DNA of 64,000 nt from Apostichopus japonicus (GCF_037975245.1 NC_092577.1:11476013-11540012), one strand, 5' to 3'. Positions 48,068-61,700 are shown, numbered from the stretch's first letter. The notes: generated by a model from the letters alone, not told the origin. A program made the numbers and translations.

Positions 48068-48133
48068 AATTTAGAAAGAAATAACCCGACCCCTGCCGCA
48101 TCCTACCCTGTCCCCTCCCTTACCCGATCATAT
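48068..48133. repeat. Start of module M3
   Basis: TTTAGAAAGAAATAACCCGA followed by CTGCCGCATCCTACCCTGTC matches 20127-20190, the start of M2. The match then breaks off and resumes near 50084, so M3 has about 1.95 kb inserted here. Confidence 0.75.
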
Positions 48134-48221
48134 CCCAAACCCATACCCCATACCCATACAACCCCATTCCCATACAACCCTATAAAACCCGACCCCATCC
48201 CCAACCATACTCCAACATAAT

Positions 48222-48452
48222 GGGAGTGTTAGTTCAGTGGTTAACGCCGGTGTCTTCGTATCATAAGGTCCCCGGTTCAAGCCACCCAAGACTAATGTTA
48301 GTCGTCCAGTTACAGAGTTGTTGACAATTCATAATCATGGACGTTAAATATGAATGTAAGAGACTGGCTTCGGTCAGCTTGCGGCTTTGATAAGCCAATG
48401 AGGCTTCTTTGCGAGTTCCTGCTTGCAAGAGGATCTAAAATACATACATAAC
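48222..48452 (+). mobile_element. tRNA-derived SINE, full length
   Basis: Head GGGAGTGTTAGTTCAGTGG with box A TAGTTCAGTGGTTA and box B GGTTCAAGCC. The body has GGACGTTAAATATG, GACTGGCTTCGGTCAGC and GCGAGTTCCTGCTTGC, and the tail is a short ACATAC run. It serves as the reference for the headless tails in the three modules and the minus-strand copy at 13367-13592. Confidence 0.85.
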
Positions 48453-50083
48453 ACAACAAAAAACAGTTGAAATTCAACCGCAGTATTCCCTTTAATTTAC
48501 TGGTAGTAAAGAATGAGGGACATATTTACTTCTGTCCTACAAACACCATTGTCAAATTAAGCTGAACTCCTTATTGGGTTGGTAAAAGGAGTTATTAAGG
48601 TTTATTATGAATCATGTCTACTCCTTGACTGTATAAGTTTTACTGTGCATCGCAGGGTAATATTTAATAAAGAATTTTTTTCATGTATTAAACAAATACC
48701 TTAAATGCATGAACTAAATATCGTACGATATAGTCTAGATACATAAAAAAGAAACAAAAGAGGAATCTTCCAGAAAATGAAAGACAGGAGCTTACTCTTA
48801 TGTCTCCTCATTTTTGAAACTATAACTTGAATTTTCTTTGTAAATTTGAAGTTTAATTTTATGAGTATCGACCTTATATTTAGAATTATTAAACATTACT
48901 AGAAGATTCCAAAAAGTGCTTTGCCCAAAGGCTTTCATGCTCCAAACTATCCCTAGTTATTGTGGATTAAAAAATGATCAAATATGTCAGGATCGAAGAA
49001 ATAAATTAAGTTTTAAACATCAAGTGGTGCATTCTGAAGTATAAACTTAGGTCGATACAAGTAGCTCTTAACGCAAGATTGTGTTAATAAATAATAACAA
49101 CTCGAACATTCTCCCGACTGATTTAGGTAGTGACATGAATTTTTATGTTAGAGTATGTCCCCCCTCCCCTTTCCCACCCGGAAATTAAAATTAAGAGGTC
49201 AACTGGTGCATTCGGAGGCATATCTAGACTATATGTCTCTAGAAGCAGCCTAAAACCAAGGCCACACCCTTTGCGTACGCCATTGACTAAGTATCCTTCA
49301 TTCACTTTGTAGGAACAAAACAAATTACTTTTAACTAAACTTTGAAGATACAGAAAGGTTTGTCAGTGTGAACGTCTCTGCAAATTATTCAATTTATTTC
49401 GTCCATAATGTCGTGTCAGAATGTGAAATATCATGTATTTGTCTAAGCACTCCCATGTTGCTGAATGTAACACTCTTATACATACATATATTGCTGTTAG
49501 CAAGTCGAAAGTCCGATGGTATTTAATCGCTCCCATCTACTACGATTTGATTGCTAGTTACTACTACCAGCTTACTTGCTTTGCATTTGGGGCAACTTTG
49601 TATTTTGGTAGGGCGCCATCGTTTTTTTCAAGTTCTGCGCTCCTAGTGCTCTTAATGTACGGAAGTCAAAATATGGTATTCTTCTGTCAAGACTTTTTTG
49701 TTTTTCTGCATCACTGTTCGTCAATACAGGCGCGGGTCCAAAGGTGTGGTTCTGGATCGTTGGACCCGACTCTTTTGTAGGATGGTCTGGATTTCCTCCC
49801 TCTGTACTTGGGTTTCCTCCCACATAATTTTTGACCTGAAACAGAGCCTTCTGAGTCATCATTCAGGCTTTGAAATTAGTTCTATAATTAAAGATCTACA
49901 CCCAATACTGTGATAAAAACTAATTTTATTTATGTGTAGGGTTGAAAATTAGGCCTGTTTACCACTCAGTGCCTCCCTCTCTCTCCAATATGCGCCTGAC
50001 AAGTCCCACTGCCCCTCCTTCTCACTTGAGGACCTATATATATATATTGAAAGGTGCATCACTCGATAATTCACTCTATACTA
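48453..50083. other. Unassigned M3-specific insertion DNA
   Basis: No gene was recognised. A fragment near 49590-49690 (TTTTGGTAGGGCGCCATCG, then CTCCTAGTGCTCTTAATG) is a diverged copy of part of the 250-bp module-head repeat. Confidence 0.4.
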
Positions 50084-50935
50084 ACCTGTTATGTATCCAT
50101 TGTTAATTGCAGACCTAAGTCCGGCCACTCGGCCACAGTGATTCTACTGGTGTGAATGCGTATTAAAGGCATTGTATAACTGTCCATGTATTTTGGAAGG
50201 GCGACATCGATTTCAACTTCCGCTTTCCTAGTGCCCTACATGCACGGAAGTCACAATATCCCTCTCTCCTCCTCTCTTGAGGACCCCCATATATTGAAAG
50301 GTGCGTCACTCGTAAATTAACTGTATACTCTATACTAACCTGTAATGTATCTATTGTTCAGTGCAGACCTAAGTCCGTGCCACTCGGCCTCAGTGATTCT
50401 ACTGGTGTGAATGCGTATTAATGGCATTGTATAACTGTCAATGAGAGCGTATTACGCACGTGTAATACTTGCACAGAGTGCACATTTGTGCTTTTAAATC
50501 TGACAATGTACATGGAATAACGACATTTTATAGGCAATATTCGCACAAAACACAGACAAAATGATGAATTACGTATATTTGCTGTAACTTGACAGTATGC
50601 GTAAAAGCCAAATTAACAATTTCTCAGGCTCAAAGACTGCATTAACACAATTTTATGCAGACCTGTACTCATTCTCTCACTCAGCCTGCTTTGAGAGTGG
50701 AACATTTTCAGAAACTAAACAGAGTTATTACGTTTTATTTTGGTAAATTAAACAGTGCGAAGCATCTACGCATTATGGAATAGGAAAATCATTTTGCAAA
50801 TTTTGTCTAAAATTTTGCAAGAAAGGCAAACCCATTCTTTTGGTGGAAATGTTCAACTGGAGAAATTTGGTACAGAGTATTTTTTGGCTTAAATCATAAA
50901 ATATTTGCTTCTAAAATGTTAACCAAAATACTTCT
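50084..50935. repeat. Module M3 head with about 250-bp tandem duplication
   Basis: AACCTGT(t/a)ATGTATC(c/t)ATTG at about 50084 and 50338 marks two units, as in M2 (20198, 20450), so the tandem duplication pre-dates the M2/M3 split. Confidence 0.8.
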
Positions 50936-51020
50936 TTACAGAATATACAGAATATGACAGAGTATATTCCGGAATATATAACAGAATATATAACAGAATT
51001 TATTCCAGAAAATAACAGAA
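50936..51020. repeat. AT-rich VNTR heading M3
   Basis: Irregular CAGAATATA units, an intermediate-length version of 1-160. Confidence 0.8.
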
Positions 51021-51116
51021 TAATAAATAGGCGTAAGAGAAACAACTCTTGACTGGTTAAGCAGCTATATACGGTATCAAATAGTTAACAATATATATCA
51101 TATATCAGCCCCAAAT

Positions 51117-52560
51117 CCGAACACGCTGACACCAGTTGTGGTGTTCCGCAGGGCTCAATATTAGGACCACTGTTATTAATTATACATGTCAATGACATTT
51201 ACCAATTGTCATAAATTGCTACTACTATTTTGTTTGCCGCAGGCGATGATACCTCTATTTTCTTCAAGTTGGAAAACGCACATAGAATGTTGTCTCTACT
51301 GAATTAAATACATTTTCTGACTGGTTTGCTGCTAATAAGTTATCACTTAGTGTAGACAAAACCCACTTATTATCTAGCCTATTTCGCTCCACTGCAGAAG
51401 GAAGGCCTCTTCACCAATTTTCCAATGAACTCTGTCCTGAGCTGTTCTCTTCCATGTGACCCCACCATATTATCTTATGTCATCCATCCATCTCCTACTC
51501 TGCCTACCTCTGCCTCTAACATAACCCCTTGGTGTCCAATCTGTCAATTTATGTGTCCATCTCTTATCCTGACACCTAGCTAAATGCCCTGCCCATCTCC
51601 ACTTCTTTTGCTTTATGACTTGGATAATATCCAAAACGCATGTACTATTTCTCAAGTCCTGGTTTCTGGCTCAATCCTTTCTTGTTACACCCCTCATAAG
51701 ACAAAACTCACTATATACGATAACATGGAAGAAGAACATATTATTGGAATAATGATGTATTAATGGACGGTAAACAAATTAAGGAAGTATTAACTATTAA
51801 ATTTCTAGGGATTAATATTGATAGCAAATTTTCATGGAGTGACCATATTACAAAATGTTGCTCCAGCGTCGCAAGATGTGTTAGCATTTTAGCAGCACTA
51901 AAACATTTCTTCCCCCAGAATATACTCAGAATGCTTTATCAAACTTAAATAGCACTGCATTTATGATGCTGCTTGATTATTTGGTCTGGTACAAAAAAGT
52001 TCACCTTTAAGCCACTACAAAAGTGTGCAATACGTCATATATCTCACACAGCATCGTGTGAACATACTACTTACTAGCCCATTTTTTGTAAGAACTCGAT
52101 TTATTGAGATTAGATGATATCACAAAAGTTAATTTTGCGACATTTACAAACAAGGTTTGGAATGGTTTATTACCATACAGTTTTTTTAAATAGCAACCGA
52201 GAGTTCCATAATCATAATGCAAGAACGGCTAGCAACGCACATTATAATATGCACGCAGTGTTATGCTTAGCATAATATACCGTACAATCTAAACATGGAA
52301 CTCACTATCAAATGCTTTCAAAACTAAGAAATCAAGCTCCATACTTAGAAAATGCCTTATCAATGAACTTATGATTCCTTATTAACTATAAATTAGTGGT
52401 AACTGAAACAAATACATATTATTATCATTATTTTCACCTTTTTTCTTTCTTCTCACTGGGAGTAGCCTATTCTGTGTTGTTAAACCAGTATAGGCTTTTC
52501 AGAAGACTTCCCTATACATTGCAAATATTTACGTGAAAAAACAAATACATAAACAAACAA
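51117..52560 (+). mobile_element. Degraded LINE reverse-transcriptase relic (M3)
   Basis: Shares the RT motifs of the M1 relic ([46 protein letters not shown]). It is interrupted by the same nested minus-strand fragment. Between 51763 and 51948 the frame is open, better preserved than in M1. Confidence 0.85.
51354..51712 (-). mobile_element. Nested LINE 3' fragment (M3 copy)
   Basis: Flanked by AGACAAAACCCACT (51354-51367) and AGACAAAACTCACT (51699-51712), the 14-bp target duplication of the M1 copy with one change. On the minus strand it encodes KKWRWAGHLARCQDKRW and later RGRGRQSRRWMDDIR. Confidence 0.8.
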
Positions 52561-52674
52561 ACAGACTATGAACCAGAATGCAAAAATGCATTGTGTTTTC
52601 GATGATGTAACATGAGAAGTTTTCTTCATAAATCTGACGTAATGTATAGTGAGGGTGTACATATTTACAAGGGT

Positions 52675-53255
52675 TTCACGATTTGACCTCTGATGACCCC
52701 AAATGACCTTTAACCTCCACCAAATACAATATGCTTCTTTAACTAAATGTGGTACTTCTACACACTAAATTAGAGGTCGGCCCAAGCCTTTCTTCTTGAG
52801 ATGTCGTGTTTAAAAGGTTTACATAATTTGACCCCGGGTGACTCCAAATACCCTTGCCCTCCACCAAAAACAACAGATTTCTTTTATACAATGTGGTACT
52901 CCTACACCACAAATATGAGGTCTGCCGATGATTCCCTTCTTGAGATATCGTGTGACCAAGGTTTTTACAATTTGACCCCTGGTGACCCCAAATGACCTTC
53001 GACCTCCACCAAAAACAATATACTACTTGTACTGAATGTGGTACTTCTACATATCAAGTATGAATTTGGTCTGATCTTCTCTTCTTGAGATATCGTATTT
53101 ACAAGGTTTATATAATTTGACCCCTGGTGATCCCAAATGACATTGACCTCCACCAAAAACAATAGGCTTCTTGTACTTAATGTGGTACTTTTACACACTA
53201 AATATGAAATTGGTCTGATCTTCTTTTCTTGAGTTATCGTGTTTACAAGCTGGGC
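52675..53255 (+). repeat. TGACC-rich repeat, four tandem units (M3)
   Basis: Units of about 120-150 bp start near 52680, 52828, 52970 and 53115. Each has ATTTGACC, CCAAATGACC (or a variant), CCTCCACCAAAAACAA and TTCTTGAGATATCGTGT. M1 retains one unit. Confidence 0.85.
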
Positions 53256-54289
53256 GTCACAAACGCACTCACACATACACACACACATACGCCATGGAGT
53301 AAACAATAAACAAATAACTTCACTCTTATACGTTGTACTGTACGACAATTAAAACAGAGCAGTTCCTTGTCACAGCAAGATGATACCATAATTAAACACA
53401 TTATTAAGAACCAGAATGTGTTGGCTGAAGTAATATAGGTATGTCCGAAGAATATTTTACAGTTGCTTGATTCTAAATCAGCGCATTTTTCGAAGAAAAC
53501 AACAAATTTATGTTGTGATAAACGTAATTTAAATAAATGCATTTTTAAACACTGTCCGTCTCCTGCAGTCTCCCGAAATAATAACACAATCGCGGCGCGG
53601 GTCAACCAAATACAAAGTCGTGAAATATAGTTGCTTCTTTGGGTTACTTCCGGGGCAGGTTCACTCTGTTGGGGACGTCTCTTGGGTAGGTTAGCTCAAT
53701 GGACGGCTCTAGACTAGCTTGTTCTTTCACTCCCTGGTATCTGGGGTCCATTGACCTATCAGCTGTCAATTACGTTACTAAATAATTACCAGATATATTA
53801 CTTTAACCTCGAATCTAAACTTATAAATGGGTCTCATCAATGTCCTTAAACAAACTTGAAGATACAAATCCATCCCCAAGAATATTCCTACCAAAACAAA
53901 ATAGCTATTAAACTGTCTATCTCTCCCACAGTTCTCAAAAGTGATAGAGGCTTGGAGCCACCACATGTATTCCTAGAAAACAAGGACCACACAAAACAAC
54001 TACTCTGTTTGAAAAACACAAAGGTCACACAGGCCACCTTGAAACTTTAGGGAACTCCTTAGTCTACGAAAGTAAGTTACTCATTGTCAAGTGAATAAAA
54101 CAAAATAAGAAATGGTAAGAAAAAGATCAAATGAGTAAAAAAATTGGAAAATGAAAGAAAATGATGAACATAAACAACAACAAAACATTAACCAGGCTAT
54201 GCTTTGGTTACAAAAACAATCCTTTCTGAGTTATATGACTTCCTCGTCACCGACAACATGACCAACACCCAAATCCAATTGCATATAGA

Positions 54290-54645
54290 AAGAAGTAGTC
54301 TTCCTCTATGATGTGTAAACAGAATGTCTTGGGCAATAGCATTTTCATCCTTTCATCACATCTCTGTTCAGCAGCTTCTTTGAGCCGTTTTTCAGCATCT
54401 CGTGTCAGACACTGAGACAGCTGTTCTGTCTGCCCGCTACCACATCTTCAGGCTTTCAGAAACTTGAGCCCTGATTTTCCACAAGTTTTTGTTGTGCCAG
54501 TGAAATATCTGGAGAGGAAGCACCGCAAATATCCTTTTCTTTGGCGCTGATGGGCCTGCACTTTGATCTGCAACAAATCGAAACCAAATTTGTTTGGTTT
54601 ATACAGTATTTTAAATTTCCTGTCGATCACACTATGGTTCACATT
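54290..54645 (-). pseudogene. Decayed minus-strand reading frame (M3 copy)
   Basis: Nearly identical to the M1 copy, with the same in-frame TGA after FLKA. Function unknown. Confidence 0.35.
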
Positions 54646-57054
54646 AATTGTCTACACTGGAACTCAACTGACTAATATGCCATTTCATATTCCATTTATT
54701 TCAGTGTAAGCCTGGAGCCATGTTCTTGGTATGGCATAGTTACAAACACACACACTACAAAGGTTTGAGGACACATGCAATCCTACTTTACATGATTTTC
54801 CATCCTAAAAGAAGGCCTTACCATACTTGCATCAACATAAAATAAAATAAAACAAGCAAGATGCTTTGATATAAAATATTTAATTCCAAATTTTTAAAGA
54901 GTTGTAACAAGACTAGGTGCTACTAAATCGAGTGCCATACTGACGCTAAATAGCTGGAAATATACAAATGCCAACTCGCTTTGTTAGGTGTACAAAATAC
55001 ACGAAGGGATCTGAGACTAGGCAATATTGTAGCATTACATATGGCCTATATACTTAGAGGCCTAAATATAAGCTACATTACACGCTACATTTGTTTGTGT
55101 GTTCGCCAGTACTACCAGCAGCCATAGACACATGCTTTGGCCTTAGTTAGGCCATGTTTAAAAAAAAAATTACTCCAAGACTCGAGGCTAGACCAAAGGC
55201 CTAGGCTTTTATGCCGACGTTGCACATTGATAGGCCTAACGTTAGTCTGCCCATCGATCCTACACTGGTGTTGATTTCATTTCTTTGTTTCATGACAACA
55301 ACAAAAACCATGAAATAAATGGTATCATAACATAACAGATACCAGTATAAAGTAGCTGTCGATCTATCCTTCATGGGTGATACGTAAATCACTTCTAGTC
55401 TTAGGCAAACTAGTAGTAGCATGGTATTGAAGAGCCTTGTCCTAAATTGTCGTTTATTACGTAAACCAGGGAGCTGTTCCCTGCATATACACAGTATTTG
55501 CATGTACATAACGCCGAGCCAAGCAGTTTCTGTATCAGCTGACATATCACATGACACACAATAAGGATTTTGATTAGCTCTTACTAAAAAAATCAAAGCG
55601 GACTAAATTAGTCCGTGTTAAACTGCTGTTAACTCCTAAAAAAAAAAACACTTCCCTAACCATCCAACATCGAGAACTGTAATTAGCATATGAAAGCACA
55701 ACATAATATAAAACGCTGCGTCGGAAAAGTCCTAACAACGCAAAGCGGACTAAATGAGTCCGTCCTAAATTTCTGTTCACACTTCAGATAACACTTCCCG
55801 AACCATCCAACATCCAGAATTGTAATTAACATATGAAAACACATCAGATTATGTGGTCAAACAGTAGTACTAAATATGTGCAACTAGAGTGAACGATATC
55901 GAGCTTACCCCGATGGATTATTGCCGCCATTTTCAGGAATTCCCCTCTATGTTGCAACTTCGTCAAAATACGTCAATACAAGCTGTATTGAAATATACTA
56001 TATTTGCATATAGACAGTACAGTACTTAGTTTAGCCGCATGTAAATTGATACCGGTAATTCGTACAAGAAAAATTATTGTAAACTGTGTTTTGTTGCAGT
56101 TGTTATCTTTCTTGAAGCACACTATTATTGATATCAACCTTTGTGTGAGATCTTGACGATAGAATAGGTAAGTGAACATTCACTCCAATATATTTGTTAA
56201 TGTCTGCCGTTTGTCATTTGCCATTAAAAAGAAATCGTTCGATATATGCAATTGCTAGCAAGTAGATCCTCATTGGGAATCTGTACATTATGTTTCATTG
56301 TAACGGCCGTATTCCATAATGTAGCCCGGAATTGTCTAGATTGGGTATCTGTTTGTACTGCATGCAGCTACCATACTAATAACATTTCAATCATGATGGT
56401 ACAGAACAGTTTTCCGCAATTTGATGAATTGAAAATTATTGATTTCTTATAGATTTCAACAGAATGAATCTGGTATAACTACTGAAATTTGAAACTTCAG
56501 TATAAGTACAAATCTGAATTTAAGTACCTTTCTTGAGTTGATCATAAGCGGGCATAGTTTCATTTCAAAGCATAATTGGAACAAAATTTGAAGTGTTCTA
56601 GGCTAATTCAACATCTCATCTATCTGGTTAAGGACATATTGATGGTTGAATATAATCAAATGTTTTACGATGGAAAACACAATTAAAAGTCACCAAAATG
56701 TTCACGGGAGACGATGAAACGAGACTGCAGTTATACTGTACGTACATGGGACAGTGAGCCTTCATTTGACGGGTATAGCCAGTCTGCTGTGGGGTTTGTG
56801 TACAATGTATATGTGATAACAAAATCGAAGCAAACAAGATATTGTTGTAAAGATGGAAGTGAAAAGTACAAATGGAGTTCATCTAGCCTATATAAAACGG
56901 TTTCTTTTAGCGGCATTTATAGCAAGAAGTGTGATCAATTTAATACATTTTGAGTAAATATTGGTAAAATACTAACCCAATGCAAACATTGTGTCTGTAG
57001 ATTTTCTAAAAACGGGAATGACACTTTTATAATAAGGGTTTTATATTGTATGTT

Positions 57055-57215
57055 CTCCGGTAACAGAGTTGTTGACAATTGACAATTCATAATCATAGAC
57101 GTTAAATATGAATCTAAGAGACTGATTTCGGTCAGCTTGCGTCTTTGATAGCCAATGACGCGATTTCCTGCTTGCAGGAGGATCTAAAATACATACTATT
57201 CATACATACATATAA
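57055..57215 (+). mobile_element. SINE 3' tail, headless (M3)
   Basis: Same words as the M1 tail (GAGACTGATTTCGGTCAGC, TTCCTGCTTGCAGGAGG), including the M1-specific ACGCGATTTCC change, which supports M1/M3 kinship. Confidence 0.75.
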
Positions 57216-58529
57216 TGTATGCTGAAATCGAAGTTATTATACTTCTAATTACGCAGCTAGGCGCATGGCTAGGATGTTCAACCGTATTTTATGGAGCAAA
57301 ACTGAATGTTTACAGCTTTATAAGAACCTCGACTAAAACACATCATTATACGTATATTGGTTTATTTTGCTGGGGAAGGAACCCCAGCAGCCCAACATAT
57401 GAGAGCCTGTTTTAATGACACAACTACCACATCCCTTCCTTTATCCTTCATTTGCCGTTGGTCCTTTCACATAGGTGCAGCAAGAGGGGGGGGGGGGTTG
57501 CAGTTAGCATGAATATATAAAAACGAACGGTAGGCTAAATACTGGCAACTAGAGGAAACGGCTCTTTCTTTCCTGATAATCAGAAATGGCAATGTATTGT
57601 ATAGTATAGTTGTAACTGCACAACGATGATATTTTCATGAAAAATGATGGTGTTTCATGGATATAAGAAGACTTACATCTTAAGCACATTGGCGTGTCTA
57701 TCAAGAGGTATAGCGGTAAGAGGATTTAGAGGCAACTTATGCTATCATTCCATTATTGTTACTACACTTGTGGATACTACTTTGCGTGCGTATGGGCACC
57801 CATTTTAACAATAAATCTATCATTTCAATTTAATTACAGATATCTACAAATAATTAGAGATATCTAATATTCCAAACGTGCGTGTGTTATAACATGTGTC
57901 ATTCAATGAATCAAATTTAGCATGTTCAGAGAAGTGTCGTTCTCTGGTTAATATGGCTAGAGAAGAAAACATTATGATTAGTAGATCACACGCTGGTATA
58001 AACATAAGCCGCCTATCAAGTATTATATATACCTTGGTTAATTATGTTTTACTTTTTGAGACTTCTTTACCATCCTAGTTTCGCTCGGTATTTATGTTGA
58101 GGGAGGAAGGGGGGGGGGGAATTGGTTGGGAAGGTGGGCAGGACCCCCCAGGGTACTGCTACTGACTGCTGCATTTTTCAGTTTTACATTTCCACCAAAA
58201 TTCCTCTTTAGCGCGATAAGACTAGATCTGCAAGTTTAATTGCCTGTTTGATGTTTATCGTAACTATTCTAATATCGGACTTTTGGAACTGAGAGCGCTG
58301 ATTTTCAAGATTTATATAATTAAGTCTATCCACTAAACTTTATTCAAATAAAAGTCTGTGAACAAAGTTTACCTTTGACATCCATCACTCCCAGCCCGCC
58401 TCCCATCGCGGTATTTGCATAACTGCCTTATGATAGCTCGAGAATTTCACTTAACATCTAGTTTGATTATTGCTTTAGTATTCCTCATGCACGCGACGAT
58501 TACAGCAGTATTAGTAAGTTGATATATTA

Positions 58530-58544
58530 TTTTGTAAATAGCAG
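58530..58544 (+). other. 3' splice site of the TRIM copy 3 exon
   Basis: TTTTGTAAATAGCAG lies 19 nt before the ATG, the same layout as TRIM-B. Confidence 0.65.
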
Positions 58545-58563
58545 AATCTCGTCATCAAGACAA

Positions 58564-60749
58564 ATGGCTTCGTCAACTCCTCTCACGGATCTGGCAGAGA
58601 ATTTCTTCAAGTGTTCTGTTTGCTTGGATCAATTTCAAGAACCGAAGCAGTTACCATGTCTTCACCGATATTGTAGAAATTGCTTGAAGACACTTATTCA
58701 AGGAAGCTATGCTGGAAAGCTTAAGTGTCCATTGTGTAAACAGGAATACGTGATACCAGAAAATGGTGTTGACGATTTCAAGACCGACTTCCATATGAAT
58801 AGTATGCTTGAGTTCATGCAATTGCAAAAGTCTTTTGAAAATAAAGATTTGAAGCAATGTATAAGCTGTTTCAAAAGTACTAAAGTTTCAGCTTATTGCT
58901 TAAAGTGCAGAGATTACTTGTGTGAACAATGTTACAAGGTCCGCGTTAGCAGTAGAATGTTTACAGATCACAAAACCCACATTCTGAGATTGGGTAATAT
59001 AGAAGTAAAGAATATGACACTGGATAAATTAACATCACTAACGGAAGATCCCAGGTGCCATATCCATGACAAAAAAAGAAGCGCAATTATGCTGCAGCTC
59101 TTGCAGATATGTGCCTGTGTGTTTGGCTTGAACATATAATAAGCACAAAGGTCATGACCTGCATGACGTAACTGAAATAGCAGAACGTGAAAGAGAGTTA
59201 CTGAAACAAGAATTTGTTGAACTAAATAAATACAAAGATAAACTATATGAATTGTCAACGAAAATACAAATTACAAGACAGAAGCTGAATGAAAATGCCA
59301 TGAAAAAGACAGAAAGACTAAGAAATCAGCACCAGCAACAGACACACAAGATTAAAGATCAATTTGCGGAATGTACTAAGAAACGAAAAAGAGGTTTAGA
59401 GGACATCGGAAGCAGAAAAAGAGATAACGACCGTCAGATCACTCTTAATTTGAAAAAAAGAATTGGGACAAGTGAGAGAGAAATATGATAAAATCAGGAA
59501 AACAGCAAATCAAAAATATGGCAACGAATCTGAAGAGTTTATAAACAAATGTGATGAAACTGAGGGTGCACTTGTAGGAAAACTTCGCAGCCTAGATGTT
59601 AACTTAAAGAATTTGACAACAGCAAAAGACCTGCTTGTAAATCGAAATAAAGTTGAACTAAAGCAAATAAAAGAATATTGCGAACAGGTTATTAAACGGT
59701 AAAAGGACGTTACAGCAACGACCTCATATATTCTTACTTCTAAGGACGATTGAAAACACGCTCAGTGTATCCCTGATATTAGAGCAGCCTGTGAACCTCT
59801 AATAGAAGACATGAAAAAAGAATATCCAGAGGTAGAATACTTATCTGATTTCTTTATCAGTGATATAACGAAGGTTATTAAAGACAACGTCACGATTGCT
59901 CAGCATAAAGAGTTAGTGGTTAATGATGCATGTTTCGAAGCTAAAGGTTGGTATATTCTTGATATTGCAAGCAGAGGAGATGGCAATATTGTCACAACTC
60001 GCAATGCATCTAAATTGAGCTCACACATCACTGTGTCCAACAGGAAAAGTGAAATACAACGACAGGATCAGATGAACATTCATGTAAACAAACCCGTCCG
60101 CGGTCTGTTATCTGAGTCCAAAGCTGTAACATGGGATGGTTGTTATGAAATCGGTATTTACGATGTACGTGATGGTGCATATAGCAAGAAGAACGTTCGT
60201 AACGGCATTACAAGTTGGCCATCTGATCAGTGTGTGAGTTGTGTAACTACTGATCCTGTTAAGAATCATATTATTGTCGGTACTAATAGAAGACATGTGT
60301 ATGTATTTACTGTTCAGTTGAATTATAGTCACATGTTAACCCTACGAGATGTAATCCATGGGGCTTTGGATATCACTGTACAAAGAGGTAATCTCCTTGT
60401 CTGTTGCAACAGAAGTGATAAAGCATGTGCAGTCACCGTGGAGGAATCACAGAGTATGCTGATGTATGAATTCACCAAACCTGATTTTTTTGGATGGGAC
60501 TGGAGACCTACCAGTGTGTGCACAGACACGAATGAGTTCATCTACATGTTATGGAACGCAGCCATGTCGTGTCATCGGGGATGTATACTGGTACAATACA
60601 GTCAGGATGGCCGACAGTTACTCACAACAAGAAGAGTAGAAGGTAACTTTTACCGCTTGTCAACATTTGCAGAGAACGGAACGGAAAAACTTCTAATATC
60701 AAATATGATTTGGGGAGAGTTGTACACGTACGACCTATTAGTGACGTAG
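58564..60749 (+). pseudogene. TRIM pseudogene 3 (M3): full length but with multiple lesions
   Basis: RING (CSVC, CLHRYC, CPLC) and B-box1 are readable, but the B-box1 zinc-ligand His of the sisters is Arg (codon 127, 58942-58944). In B-box2 an A-run of seven at 59071 (six in TRIM-C) shifts the frame, and the original frame meets TGA at 59129 in place of Cys. A further A-run shift occurs near 59455 (KKRIGTSE for the sister's EELSQV region). TAA at 59700-59702 and TGA at 59751-59753 (a Trp codon in sisters) end the coiled coil. From 59811 the propeller-like end is open for 312 codons to 60749. It cannot make a complete E3. The late part being open shows recent decay. Confidence 0.92.
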
Positions 60750-61700
60750 ATGTAGGAAATTATTATTGGAAGTCATTATTGGAAGCGACCTTAGAACTTC
60801 AAGGTGCGCTCAACCTAAAAAAAAATCCTGACAGACTTATAATCTCTACAAATAGCAGTATGAATTATACTTTGTTAATGTATTTCAGCAACTAGTTGGG
60901 AGAAGTGATATCTAAATGATATCTGCCTGGTGGGAATATCTTAGCTCACAGTTTAGAGTCACTAATGTTAACGTCCAAGTTGATTCCGAGAATATAAAGT
61001 GTGTGAAGGTGGGCCCCCATTGAACGTAACCCATGGAAGATGCTAGAGCGCACTAAACGGGATATAGTATTTTTTTCAAAGTATTAATAACAGGGATACA
61101 CTAAAACAATGAGGAATGAATGAAGAATATGCCGAACTGAATTCACTATAAATTCCAGTCAGTCGATTTATCAAATCCAATATTGAAATATTTATATTCT
61201 GGCCACTCTTCCTGGCGAGTCCATGTAAATATGGTCGATCACTGCATAATCTTCTAATATTTCTTTTTTCTGTAAATACCATAAGTTTAGAAGACGAATG
61301 ATAATATACAGTGCTGACTGTGCCTGTTGGACTAGATCAGAACATCATAACCACATAAAAGTAATTCAAACTTATTATTGAAAATGACATCGTTTTATTG
61401 TCATAGACACCGTAGACTGTACCTAAACCGATCTATATATCATATCCACAGTACTTGATACGCTCACAAAAACCGATCACAACTAATGATTGATACAGGG
61501 TATCGTTACACATGCACCTCTGACTGTACCTGTATGACTATAAATGTACATATTTTTTGATATACACATAAAACTATATAGAGTGTACACACATTAACCA
61601 ATCCTCGGTACTTGATACACACATAACTAATTTAAACTATGTATTGCAAAGAACATCTCAACGTATATATATTCACCGATGACTTTATCTTTGTCTTTAG
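60750..61700 (+). other. 3' flank of TRIM pseudogene 3
   Basis: Matches the other TRIM flanks (TTAGAACTTCAAGGTGC, GAAGGTGGGCCCCCATTGAA, GTAGACTGTACCTAAACCGA). No gene. Confidence 0.6.

Larger units (their letters stand above)
53256..58543. repeat. M3 duplicated non-coding block
   Basis: Colinear with M1 2275-9450 but lacking the M1 stretch 4375-5700 (junction at about 55450) and about 175 bp near 57897. It carries single-copy forms of the hAT target sites at about 56095 and 56610. It includes the minus-strand relic frame, a headless SINE tail and poly-G near 57487 and 58109. No gene. Confidence 0.75.

Noticed and set aside
48222-48292. Possible tRNA gene on the plus strand
   Set aside because: Same reason: it is the head of a full-length SINE.
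49433-49780. 115-codon frame with hydrophobic segments as a membrane protein
   Set aside because: Contains part of a non-coding dispersed repeat (49590-49690) and a biased composition; no conserved homologue seen.
52675-53255. CRISPR-like array of regularly spaced repeats
   Set aside because: Units are diverged, 120-150 bp and without unique spacers; this is a eukaryotic tandem repeat.
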